Below, piece after piece: positions 36,559 through 44,122 of a DNA stretch of 64,000 nt (position 1 is its first letter; the number at the start of each line of letters is the position of its first letter). This DNA is from Alkaliphilus serpentinus (lineage in GTDB: Bacteria > Bacillota > Clostridia > Peptostreptococcales > Natronincolaceae). The stretch lies in the NCBI RefSeq assembly GCF_009017255.1, contig NZ_WBZB01000012.1, positions 1-64,000 on the forward strand, read 5' to 3'. The position numbers were made by a program, and so were the translations under genes. The notes beneath the pieces were generated by a model, which was not told the DNA's origin, searched no databases, and saw only the letters and a program-made list of their open reading frames with translations.

Positions 36559-36580
36559 AAAGCTGTCACAAAGCTGTCAC
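36559..36580 (+). promoter_or_regulatory. Tandem 11-bp operator repeat, Pho-box-like
   Basis: AAAGCTGTCAC occurs twice head to tail without a gap (36559-36569, 36570-36580), so CTGTCAC recurs at one helical turn. OmpR/PhoB-type regulators bind this kind of site, and CTGTCA is the E. coli Pho-box half. It lies about 60 bp before the DUF2680 gene, which precedes an OmpR-family regulator. Confidence 0.65.
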
Positions 36581-36638
36581 ACTAAAGGGTTACAATTAAA
36601 TTGTACTAAAATACAATTTATAATAGGAGGAATAAAGC

Positions 36639-37115
36639 ATGAAGAAAAAGTGGATAGTTTTAGCACTGGCGGCAATGATGATCTTGGTTATGGCATCCTT
36701 TTCCTTTGCAGCTACAGATACGGAAGCTGGAAATCGATGGTTTGGGGGCTTTGAGAGACATAATGGTCTTCGGTTTATGATGGAGAAGCTTGGTTTAACA
36801 GAGGAAGAGATTTTGGATTTGAGAGATAGTGGTAAAACCATGGTTGAGATTGCCGAAGAAAATGGGATAGACATAGATGAATGGCAGGACACGATGCTTG
36901 AATATAAATATGAAAGAATTGATGAACTGGTAGAAGAAGGTACATTAACTGAAGAAGAAGGAGAAGAGTTAAAAGCGCTATTGAAAGAAAGAATGGAAAC
37001 ATGCCCTGGAAATGGAAGATTTTTTAATAAAGGTGCTGGCAGAGGCTTTGGCAGAGGCTTTGGCAGAGGCTTTGGCAGAGGAATGATGGGCAGAGGATTT
37101 GGTTGGCAAGAGTAA
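36639..37115 (+). CDS. Secreted DUF2680 domain protein with GRGF repeats
   Basis: 158 residues. A cleavable signal peptide (MKKKWIVLALAAMMILVMAS, ending SFA-A) is followed by two helical DUF2680-like units (LRFMMEKLGLTEEEILDLRD and RIDELVEEGTLTEEEGEELK) and a tail with GRGFGRGFGRGFGRG, encoded by three perfect 12-bp repeats at 37038-37073. Function is not established. The tandem operator upstream and the two-component system downstream suggest that this is a target of that system. TAGGAGG before ATG 36639. Confidence 0.75.
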   Translation: MKKKWIVLALAAMMILVMASFSFAATDTEAGNRWFGGFERHNGLRFMMEKLGLTEEEILDLRDSGKTMVEIAEENGIDIDEWQDTMLEYKYERIDELVEEGTLTEEEGEELKALLKERMETCPGNGRFFNKGAGRGFGRGFGRGFGRGMMGRGFGWQE

Positions 37116-37134
37116 ATGTTTTAGGGTATAATGG

Positions 37135-37152
37135 AGGCACCTAAGGGTGCCT
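37135..37152 (+). terminator. Terminator-like hairpin, first of a twin pair
   Basis: AGGCACC-taag-GGTGCCT just after the DUF2680 gene. An identical stem with loop GAAG and a T-run stands at 37377-37398. Confidence 0.7.
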
Positions 37153-37376
37153 GAGATTATCGAAAAACCCCTATATTTTAAAACTGAGAAATTGGCTCTC
37201 GGTCAAAAGGCAGGATGAACTCAAAAATTACAGGTATTTACAAAACTCACCTTCGGCTCAGACATTGAAAATACTATTCTGTAATTTTCTCCTTCTTTTA
37301 TTCTTATCTCCGCAGATTTCTCATTATTTAAGAATATAGGTGTTCAATTATAGTTTTATACTTAATCGATGGCCTG
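37153..37376. repeat. Palindromic insert between twin terminators
   Basis: 224 bp without a gene. Its halves are imperfect inverted copies: CTATATTTTAAAACTGAGAAAT near 37170 against GATTTCTCATTATTTAAGAA near 37315, and AAAATTACAGGTATTT near 37227 against AAAATACTATTCTGTAATTT near 37268. It could fold into one long hairpin. Confidence 0.6.
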
Positions 37377-37398
37377 AGGCACCGAAGGGTGCCTTTTT
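37377..37398 (+). terminator. Rho-independent terminator, second of the twin pair
   Basis: AGGCACC-gaag-GGTGCCT followed by TTTTT, about 25 bp before the response-regulator gene. Confidence 0.75.
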
Positions 37399-37423
37399 AA
37401 TCTATTAAATTGAGGTGAGGTCG

Positions 37424-38101
37424 ATGGTTGGAGCAAATATTCTAATAGTTGAAGATGAAGATAAGCTAAGACGCTTAGTGGCTACCTATCTTAAAAGGGA
37501 GATGGTAAATGTCTATGAAGCCTCCAATGGAGAAGAGGCCTTTCAACAGCTGGAAAATAAGGATATGGATTTAATCATCTTAGATATTATGCTACCGAAA
37601 TATGATGGTTGGACCATCTGCAAAAGGGTTAGAGAGAATAGTATAGTACCTATACTAATATTGACAGCAAGGGCAGAAGAAAGTGATAAATTGTTTGGTT
37701 TTGAGCTAGGTGCAGATGATTATATGACCAAGCCCTTTAGCCCTAAGGAATTGGTTGCAAGGGTAAAGGCTTTACTAAGAAGAAGCAAAAAAAATATTGC
37801 CTCTGAGGTTCTAAATATTCAGGAACTTACAATAGATAAGAGATCCCATAAGGTTTTTGTAGGGGGTAAGGAAATTCAATTAAGTCCAAAGGAATATGAT
37901 TTGCTAATATATTTTATTCATCATAAAAATCAAGCCCTCTCAAGAGAAAACCTATTAGATGGAGTATGGGGATATGATTATTATGGTGATTTAAGAACTG
38001 TAGACACCCATGTAAAACGTCTTAGACACAAGATAGGAGATGCCAGTGATAAAATCAAGACCGTTAGGGGCTTGGGATATCGATTTGAGGTGGAGGAATG
38101 A
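37424..38101 (+). CDS. OmpR-family response regulator
   Basis: 225 residues from ATG 37424 (AGGTGAGG upstream). The receiver domain has the acidic pocket in ILIVEDEDK, the phospho-acceptor Asp in LIILDIMLPKYDGW, the Thr in ILTARAEE and the Lys in TKPFSPKEL. The C-terminal winged helix contains LSPKEYDLLIYFIHHKNQ and GYDYYGDLRTVDTHVKRLR. It overlaps the kinase gene by 4 bp (ATGA). Its likely target includes the tandem repeat at 36559-36580 (inference). Confidence 0.92.
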   Translation: MVGANILIVEDEDKLRRLVATYLKREMVNVYEASNGEEAFQQLENKDMDLIILDIMLPKYDGWTICKRVRENSIVPILILTARAEESDKLFGFELGADDYMTKPFSPKELVARVKALLRRSKKNIASEVLNIQELTIDKRSHKVFVGGKEIQLSPKEYDLLIYFIHHKNQALSRENLLDGVWGYDYYGDLRTVDTHVKRLRHKIGDASDKIKTVRGLGYRFEVEE

Positions 38102-39522
38102 AGAAAACATCAATTTTTATAAAGCTCTTAGGGATGTTTATTTTCTTTGCTCTGGTGATAATAGGGATTTTGTGGGTTATGCAATCCTTCTTTTTAAAGG
38201 ATTTTTATCATAAACAAAAAATCAACCAAATGAAAAACTATGGTTTAGAACTAGAAAATCAAATTAGAGACTCTGGCTTTAGTCAAGAAACCCTTGATGA
38301 AATGGAGAAAACTGCACAGTTGCTTAATGGAAGAGTTACAGTGATGGACAATAATGGTTCCATCAGCATCCAGCAGGGGAATATGATGGGAATTCCAAGG
38401 ATGGTAAGGATTCCTACTGAAATTTGGAGAAGGGTACGAAATAGAGAAATTGTTCCCTTCAGAATTCCAGGACACATGGGTAGGATGGAATCCATTGGTC
38501 TTTTAATACCTGCAGATAATTATTTTCTTCTGATTCAAACTCCCTTAGAAGTAATTGAAGAGTCTGTAGCCATATCGAAGCAATTCTATTTATATATATT
38601 ATTAGTGGCCTTTATTGCTGCTATATTCCTTTCCATGATTTTATCTAGAACCATAACGAAACCATTGGTAAAGCTCAATAAAGTCGCATCAGAGATGTCA
38701 AAACTCAACTTTGATGTCAGGTGGGATGAAGATAGAGGCGATGAGATCGGAGAACTAGGGGAAACCATCAATTTTCTAATGGATAAACTAAAGAAGACTT
38801 TTGGAGATTTGAAGCAAGAACTCTTAAAGGAAAAGGATTTAGAAAAGATGAGGAAGCAATTTGTAGCTAGAGTATCCCATGAGCTTCAAACTCCCATAGC
38901 CCTTGTAGGTGGATACACCGAGGCCCTCCAGGATAAGGTTTATACAGATGAAGATGAAGAAAGGGAATACTTTCAGATTATTGAAGAAGAAATGAGTAAA
39001 ATGAGTAATATGGTAAGGGATTTATTAGATCTTAGTCAATTGGAATCTGGTAGCTTTAAGGTAAAGGTGGAGACATTTGAAATATCTAGTGTAATAGAAA
39101 ACCTACTATCTAAGTTTAGAATATTGCACAGAGACAAAAATCTACAATTCAGCATTACAGCAAAAAACGAGGAATATTATGTTTCGGGAGATGAGTACCG
39201 AATAGAACAGGTAATTACAAACCTTCTACAAAATGCAGTAAATCACTGTAGCATAAATGGGCATATAGATATTAAGATCACAGAAGGAATAGACAAGATA
39301 GTAGTAGAGGTATTCAATGAGGGTAATCCAATAAAAGAAGAGGACTTGCCTTATATTTGGGAAAGCTTCTATAAAAGCCGAGACCGAAAATCTGGTACCG
39401 GATTAGGGTTAGCCATTGTAAAAAATGTTCTAGATCTTCATAAGAGTGATTATGGAGTCTTGAATACATCCAAGGGAGTGGTTTTCTTTTTTCATCTGGA
39501 AAAGGCTAGAGAAGAAGTTTAA
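38098..39522 (+). CDS. Sensor histidine kinase with HAMP domain
   Basis: 474 residues. Two membrane helices (about 8-28 and 165-185) enclose an extracytoplasmic domain of ~135 residues rich in Met, Arg and Gly (GRVTVMDNNGSISIQQGNMM). Then come HAMP (SRTITKPLVKLNKVASEMSK), the phospho-acceptor His in VARVSHELQTPIALVGG, the N-box EQVITNLLQNAVNH and the ATP lid KSGTGLGLAIVKNV. The signal is unknown; the Met-rich sensor might bind a metal, which is a guess. Translationally coupled to the regulator. Confidence 0.9.
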   Translation: MKKTSIFIKLLGMFIFFALVIIGILWVMQSFFLKDFYHKQKINQMKNYGLELENQIRDSGFSQETLDEMEKTAQLLNGRVTVMDNNGSISIQQGNMMGIPRMVRIPTEIWRRVRNREIVPFRIPGHMGRMESIGLLIPADNYFLLIQTPLEVIEESVAISKQFYLYILLVAFIAAIFLSMILSRTITKPLVKLNKVASEMSKLNFDVRWDEDRGDEIGELGETINFLMDKLKKTFGDLKQELLKEKDLEKMRKQFVARVSHELQTPIALVGGYTEALQDKVYTDEDEEREYFQIIEEEMSKMSNMVRDLLDLSQLESGSFKVKVETFEISSVIENLLSKFRILHRDKNLQFSITAKNEEYYVSGDEYRIEQVITNLLQNAVNHCSINGHIDIKITEGIDKIVVEVFNEGNPIKEEDLPYIWESFYKSRDRKSGTGLGLAIVKNVLDLHKSDYGVLNTSKGVVFFFHLEKAREEV

Positions 39523-39590
39523 TTCTGCTTGTGAAAATGATAATATAGTACCCCCTTCCTAAAAATCAATAGAAGGAATTTATGGCTCGT

Positions 39591-39597
39591 TGTCGAA
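39591..39597 (+). promoter_or_regulatory. Spo0A-box-like site
   Basis: TGTCGAA, extended TTGTCGAATAT, about 85 bp before the small membrane protein gene at 39680. Confidence 0.4.
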
Positions 39598-39679
39598 TAT
39601 TTACTTAATATAAGACATAGTGCCATTTTTTATGTTGATTAATACATTATTGTAAGAATGTGTAGAAGGAGGTATTGTA

Positions 39680-39874
39680 GTGGGTTTTCATGATATTATA
39701 TCGATGCTTTTTCTAGGCCTTCTTTTAATTCCCATTGGATTGTTTGTTATAACCCTATTAAACCTCACTATAGAGGATGTAAGAAGACATAAGGCCATGG
39801 AAGTGGAAGGAGCCCCAATGGAAATTCAACATGGGCATGAAGCTTCAGCAAGGGCATTAAGATTGGTAAAATAG
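39680..39874 (+). CDS. Small membrane-anchored protein of unknown function
   Basis: 64 residues with GTG start and AAGGAGGT six bases upstream. One N-terminal membrane helix (about 8-28, MLFLGLLLIPIGLFVITLL) and a hydrophilic tail (TIEDVRRHKAMEVEGAPMEI...). No family recognised. A TGTCGAA box lies upstream and a strong terminator downstream, so this is a short stand-alone gene. Confidence 0.55.
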   Translation: MGFHDIISMLFLGLLLIPIGLFVITLLNLTIEDVRRHKAMEVEGAPMEIQHGHEASARALRLVK

Positions 39875-39941
39875 ATATGGTGAGGAGCCTCATTATATAA
39901 AAGGACTTAGCTTGGGATAACTTCATTATGACTTTTTCATT

Positions 39942-39991
39942 AAACCAGTGCCTAAAGACATCTCTCTCGAGATTCTTGGTGCTGGTTTTTT
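39942..39991 (+). terminator. Rho-independent terminator
   Basis: AAACCAGTGCC / GGTGCTGGTTT (with two G-U pairs) around a 25-nt loop, followed by TTT. Confidence 0.75.
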
Positions 39992-40139
39992 GTTCTGATT
40001 TAAGATGTTCAAAAATAAGGATTATTTTGACTTTTTCGACTCATTCCAGAAAGGTTTTTTTTTAATGTTTTTATGCTTGTTGTGTGAACTCATAAGTGAT
40101 ATTATAATATGGTAATTTTTCTATTAAAGGGAGTGTAAA

Positions 40140-40640
40140 ATGATGGCGGCGTTAATTAGGCATACAGCCTGTGAACCCCAAAAACCACTATGGCAAACCC
40201 TACTTTCAATAGTAGGCATTGTATTAGGGATTAATTTTTTAGTACAAATGATTCATTTGCTTCCAGCTAAGCTTGCAGCATTGGCAAGTATAGCTGTTCT
40301 TTTGTTTAGTGCAAGGGTCTGTTCCTATTTAATTAACAGGAAACTGGCAAAGTATAGTTATCTTCTAATTGATAATCAATTAATTATACAAAAGCAGTTA
40401 GGCAAAAGAGAAAATGCTATATTAGATATAAAAATATCAGATATTCAATGGATTGGTCCATTAAGGGAATTTAAGAAGGAAAAAAAATATAAAAAAACCT
40501 ATTACTTGGCCTGTAGAACCAGGGGAGATAAGGTATATGTATGTGAGTTTACTAAAAATTACAAGAGTTATGCTCTGATTTTTCAGCCAAATGAAGCGAT
40601 AGCCAAGGAGCTTAAAGGACAATTGGGTAATAAGCAATAG
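40140..40640 (+). CDS. Two-helix membrane protein of unknown function
   Basis: 166 residues. Two hydrophobic helices (about 20-40 and 44-65) are followed by a soluble part of alternating strands (YSYLLIDNQLIIQKQLGK, ISDIQWIGPLREFKKEKKY) that could form a PH-like barrel as in bPH-domain membrane proteins (weak impression). Basic overall. AAAGGGAG precedes tandem ATG codons at 40140 and 40143. No co-transcribed neighbour. Confidence 0.6.
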   Translation: MMAALIRHTACEPQKPLWQTLLSIVGIVLGINFLVQMIHLLPAKLAALASIAVLLFSARVCSYLINRKLAKYSYLLIDNQLIIQKQLGKRENAILDIKISDIQWIGPLREFKKEKKYKKTYYLACRTRGDKVYVCEFTKNYKSYALIFQPNEAIAKELKGQLGNKQ

Positions 40641-40982
40641 ACTAAAGCAATGAATAGTGAATAACTAATAACTCGTACACTAGTTTTAGAAATTAACATT
40701 TAGTAAAGAGTTATGGCAGAATAGGTGAGAAATTAATTCTACATTCTACATTCTAGATTCTTAATTTGTTTAGTGCAACACTCAATTAAGGACAATAACA
40801 TTCGTATATGCAACACTCAGTCCTATTCATTAAGGGTCCCCTTTCCAAGTCAATATTACTTGTAAATTGTTAATTGAAATATTTAAAAAAGATTCTATTA
40901 ACATTGTACGAGATTACTGAATAAACTAATAGAGAAGGGGCAAACTAATAGGTAATACTTAATGAATGGAGCTGAGGGTTAT
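40641..40982. other. Intergenic region with small direct repeats
   Basis: About 340 bp. TGCAACACTCA occurs at 40774-40784 and 40809-40819; ACATTCTACATTCTAGATTC at about 40741 is a short tandem; ATAACT...AGTTAT flanks 40665-40715. No gene is seen before gin. Confidence 0.45.
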
Positions 40983-41156
40983 ATGCTGAAGGAAAAGCTT
41001 CACTGTTTTATGTGTAATAACCTAAAGGACACAGGGATTATTGTAAATAATCATTTTATATGCATTAGATGTGAAAGAAAAATAGTGAACACATCACCAA
41101 ATCATCAGAAATACCAATCTATTAAAGAAAAAATAAAATTATTATGGGCAAAGTAA
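40983..41156 (+). CDS. csfB: Anti-sigma-G factor Gin (CsfB)
   Basis: 57 residues. Two Cys pairs (CFMCNN near 8-11 and CIRCER near 28-31) form the zinc-binding fold of Gin, with the family-typical DTGIIVNNHFICIRCE between them. In Bacillus, Gin is made under sigma-F control in the forespore and holds sigma-G and sigma-E inactive. ATG 40983 has GCTGAGGG upstream. Its position just before the yaaO-tmk cluster equals that in B. subtilis. Confidence 0.88.
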   Translation: MLKEKLHCFMCNNLKDTGIIVNNHFICIRCERKIVNTSPNHQKYQSIKEKIKLLWAK

Positions 41157-41180
41157 GGGACTACAAAAGTAGTCCCTTGC
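41155..41180 (+). terminator. Rho-independent terminator of gin
   Basis: AAGGGACTAC-AAAA-GTAGTCCCTT, 10-bp perfect stem starting in the stop codon region. Confidence 0.8.
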
Positions 41181-41187
41181 TGTTTCT

Positions 41188-41353
41188 TATTTAATAGGAA
41201 AGTTCTCTTTTTTCCTATTAAATGGGGGATTTTAAGGGGGTTACCCCCTTATAAAAATAAGGAGAGTACAACGAAGTGTCCTAGAGAACGCATGGGTTCT
41301 CTGGAAAACAAAAGCATTTTAACCATAGAAAGTTAACGCATGAAATGCTTTTG
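41188..41353. other. Cluster of four further hairpins
   Basis: After the gin terminator come TTTAATAGGAAA / TTTCCTATTAAA (41188-41222), TAAGGGGGT / ACCCCCTTA (41233-41251), AGAGAAC / GTTCTCT (41283-41302) and ACAAAAGCATTT / AAATGCTTTTGT (41307-41354). The last may end the minus-strand gene at 41357. The group could be a structured RNA or a remnant of palindromic elements. Confidence 0.5.
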
Positions 41354-41356
41354 TTA

Positions 41357-41548
41357 TTAAGTTCTATTAGACCTAAGATTATTTGATGTTAGGATGCTTT
41401 CTTTAGCATGATCATACCTGGATGATTTTTGTCTTTCTAAGGTAACATTCTTGATGGGAATGTCCAGCATATGGGATATCTCTACATCGGTTTTATGACT
41501 TCCACAGACCTTAACAAAATCCTTCAGGTTTTTAATCTGACGACTCAT
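41357..41548 (-). CDS. Small HTH-like protein of unknown function
   Basis: 63 residues. ATG 41548 has AAAGGATGGTG upstream on the minus strand, and a hairpin lies just past its stop. The middle, SHKTDVEISHMLDIPIKNVT, has the spacing of a helix-turn-helix, and the tail is basic. It is divergent from the decarboxylase gene at 41680, so it may act on that intergenic promoter (inference). No family recognised; the alternative is a chance frame. Confidence 0.5.
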   Translation of the reverse strand: MSRQIKNLKDFVKVCGSHKTDVEISHMLDIPIKNVTLERQKSSRYDHAKESILTSNNLRSNRT

Positions 41549-41679
41549 CGTAACACCATCCTTTATGCTTATTTTGTTGCAATAGGTCTATTTATAGTAT
41601 TCCTTAGAAAAAAAATCTTATACAGCATAAAGGAAAATAGTACTAATAATAGAATTGTTATAACAAAGGAGGAATTATT

Positions 41680-43125
41680 TTGAACAAATCACCAATTTTT
41701 CAACAACTCATAAAGTTATATCATCAGCAGATGGTATCCTTTCATACTCCAGGACATAAAAATGGTAATATATACAATTCCTTGGGATATCATGATTTTA
41801 AAAACAATATTTTAAATATAGATACTACTGAGATACCCTTTACTGATAACCTATTCAGTCCAATGGGCTGCATAAAGGAGGCTCAACACAGGGCTGCAGA
41901 GGTATTTGGTTCCCAAGAAACCTTTTTTTTAGTGAATGGAAGCACTTCGGGAGTATATAGTATGATAATGGCCGCAACAAAGCCTGGAGACAAGATTATT
42001 ATTGCACGCAATTCCCATAAATCCGTTATAAACAGTGTTTTTTTAGGAGACCTTGATCCCATTTTTCTGTACCCTGAAACCGATGATCATCAGGGTATAG
42101 CTATGGGCATCGATGCAGAGTCATTAGACAATCTTCTTTTTAATAACCCTGATGTTAAGGCTGTAGTCATTACATACCCAACCTATCACGGGATAGCCTG
42201 TGATTTAAAAAAAATAGCAGAGATCACCCATAAGTATGATAAAATATTATTGGTGGACGAAGCCCATGGTGCCCATCTGGGTTTAAGCAATCAATTGCCT
42301 GCCACAGCCCTAGAGTGTGGCGCTGATGGAGTGGTACAAAGCACCCATAAAACCCTCCCCGCCTTTACACAAAGCTCAATGCTACATATTCAAGGGGATC
42401 GGATAGACCGAGAAAAACTAAGATTTATGCTGCAGCTACACCAAAGCAGTAGTCCGTCATATATTTTAATGGCCTCTTTAGATATGGCAACCATGATTTA
42501 TCAAACTAAGGGGAAAGACCTGATGGAAAAGCTACTAGAGAGTATTCACTATTTACAGGAAAAGCTTTTAAGTATTGAAGGCCTCCATATAAACGATAAA
42601 AGCATCATTGGGAATTACCAGGTGAAGGATATCGACATTACAAAACTTTGGATTAGTCATAAAGCTAAGGGTATAACAGGGCCCCAATTGGAGGAAAAAT
42701 TAAGAAGTCAGTATTCAATACAATTGGAGCTGTCAAACATCTATGGAGCCCTGGCAATAACCACCATAGGCAATAATAAAAGGGACTTTGAAAGACTAAT
42801 CATCGCCCTACAGGAAATCAGTAAGGAAAAGGGAAAAGCCCCAGTTAAGGAGATACCTCCTATAAGCTACAAGTCTCCTGTGCAGGGATGTAGCTTTAAG
42901 AAAGCCATTTATCACGAGAAAATATTGATTCCATTAGATGAATGCAATGGAAGGATTTCGGGAGAGTATCTAATCCCCTATCCCCCTGGAATTCCCTTAA
43001 TAATCCCTGGTGAAATTATTGATAAAGAAGTTATAAAATATATTAAGCTTTTAAGGGAAACCGGGGTAGAGGTGTTGGGCCCTAGTGATGGCAACTGTCA
43101 ATATATAAATATTGTTAATACATAA
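41680..43125 (+). CDS. yaaO: Orn/Lys/Arg decarboxylase family protein (YaaO-like)
   Basis: 481 residues. Fold-type I PLP enzyme: SFHTPGHKNGN near the N-terminus, FLVNGSTSGVYSMI, the PLP-binding VDEAHGAHLG, and the Schiff-base Lys in VVQSTHKTLPAFTQSS. The C-terminal domain has YPPGIPLIIPGE, typical of the decarboxylases. Short (about 480 residues) biosynthetic-type form, converting a basic amino acid to a polyamine precursor; the substrate is not decided by sequence. TTG 41680 with AAAGGAGG upstream. Next to tmk as in B. subtilis. Confidence 0.88.
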   Translation: MNKSPIFQQLIKLYHQQMVSFHTPGHKNGNIYNSLGYHDFKNNILNIDTTEIPFTDNLFSPMGCIKEAQHRAAEVFGSQETFFLVNGSTSGVYSMIMAATKPGDKIIIARNSHKSVINSVFLGDLDPIFLYPETDDHQGIAMGIDAESLDNLLFNNPDVKAVVITYPTYHGIACDLKKIAEITHKYDKILLVDEAHGAHLGLSNQLPATALECGADGVVQSTHKTLPAFTQSSMLHIQGDRIDREKLRFMLQLHQSSSPSYILMASLDMATMIYQTKGKDLMEKLLESIHYLQEKLLSIEGLHINDKSIIGNYQVKDIDITKLWISHKAKGITGPQLEEKLRSQYSIQLELSNIYGALAITTIGNNKRDFERLIIALQEISKEKGKAPVKEIPPISYKSPVQGCSFKKAIYHEKILIPLDECNGRISGEYLIPYPPGIPLIIPGEIIDKEVIKYIKLLRETGVEVLGPSDGNCQYINIVNT

Positions 43126-43147
43126 GATAAAGTCAACTTGAGGTGAG

Positions 43148-43810
43148 ATGATGAAGGGTAAATTTATAACCATTGAAGGATTAGATGGAGCAGGAAAATC
43201 AACACAAATAAATTATATGAAGAGTTATCTAGAGAAGAAAGGATTTAAGGTATTGCTAACAAGGGAGCCTGGAGGAACCAATATTGGGGAGAAGATCAGG
43301 GATATTGTCCTTGATAAAGCCCATGCTGAGATGGACTCAGTGACGGAAGCCCTCCTCTATGCAGCTTCTAGGGCACAGCACGTTTCGCAGGTGATTATGC
43401 CAGCTCTGACTAGAGGAGAGATTGTTTTGTGTGATCGCTTTGTAGATTCCAGCATGGTATATCAGGGCAGGGGTAGAAATCTAGGCTTCGATGCAGTAAA
43501 GGCTGTTAATGATTTTGCAACGAGGGGTCTAGAACCCAACTTAACCCTTTTATTTAACATTAATCCCGATACAAGCCTTAAGAGAATCAACGAGCGAGGG
43601 CCTGGGGATAGACTAGAGGAAGAAAAACCACAATTTCATTTTTCGGTACATAAAGCCTATATGGACTTGGCCCAACGCTTTACCAACCGCATTAAAGTCA
43701 TTAATGCAAGCCAAGGAATAGAGGATATAAGAAAAGAAGTTGAGGATATTTTAGAAAAATTAATTAAGGAGGGAGAAATTCATGAAGTTAGTAATCGCAA
43801 TTGTACATGA
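43148..43810 (+). CDS. tmk: Thymidylate kinase
   Basis: 220 residues. P-loop GLDGAGKSTQ, the DR-type motif TREPGGTNIGEKIRDIVLD, CDRFVDSSMVYQGRGR and the lid segment INERGPGDRLEEEKPQFH. It phosphorylates dTMP to dTDP for DNA synthesis. GAGGTGAG lies just before two ATG codons; 43151 may be the true start because of spacing. The 3' end overlaps darA by 29 bp. Confidence 0.95.
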   Translation: MMKGKFITIEGLDGAGKSTQINYMKSYLEKKGFKVLLTREPGGTNIGEKIRDIVLDKAHAEMDSVTEALLYAASRAQHVSQVIMPALTRGEIVLCDRFVDSSMVYQGRGRNLGFDAVKAVNDFATRGLEPNLTLLFNINPDTSLKRINERGPGDRLEEEKPQFHFSVHKAYMDLAQRFTNRIKVINASQGIEDIRKEVEDILEKLIKEGEIHEVSNRNCT

Positions 43811-44111
43811 TGATGATGTGCAACCATTATTAGAGGACTTAACATCTAAAGAGTTTAGAGTCACAAAACTAGCAACTACGGGGGGCTTTCTACGAGCGGG
43901 CAATACCACCCTTTTAATAGGTGTTGATGATGAAAGATTAGATCAGGTAATTGAGATTGTAAAGAATAATTGTGAATCTAGAGAGCAAATTACCACCTCT
44001 CCAGCTCCCGTAACGGGAACAGCGGGAGTATTCGTTCCTTATCCTATAGAGGTAAAGGTGGGGGGTGCTACTATATTTGTTGTGGATATCGAAAAATACA
44101 TTAAGCTTTAG
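43782..44111 (+). CDS. darA: Cyclic-di-AMP receptor, PII-like (DarA/PstA/YaaQ)
   Basis: 109 residues with the DUF970 pattern: MKLVIAIVHDDDVQPLLEDL, EFRVTKLATTGGFLRAGNTT and LIGVDDE, then a C-terminal PYPIEVKVGGATIFVVDIEK. The trimeric PII-like protein binds c-di-AMP; its downstream partner is still unknown. AAGGAGGGAG lies inside tmk before ATG 43782, and the 29-bp overlap indicates coupling. Only 11 bp separate it from holB. The yaaR gene found here in Bacillus is absent. Confidence 0.93.
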   Translation: MKLVIAIVHDDDVQPLLEDLTSKEFRVTKLATTGGFLRAGNTTLLIGVDDERLDQVIEIVKNNCESREQITTSPAPVTGTAGVFVPYPIEVKVGGATIFVVDIEKYIKL

Positions 44112-44122
44112 AAGGCGAGGTC

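Noticed and set aside
36775-37002. Minus-strand frame opposite the DUF2680 gene
   Set aside because: Shadow frame with Leu/Ser-rich translation and no ribosome binding site.
41471-41683. Open frame on the plus strand before the decarboxylase
   Set aside because: It has no ribosome binding site, overlaps the better-supported minus-strand small gene, and ends in the decarboxylase leader.
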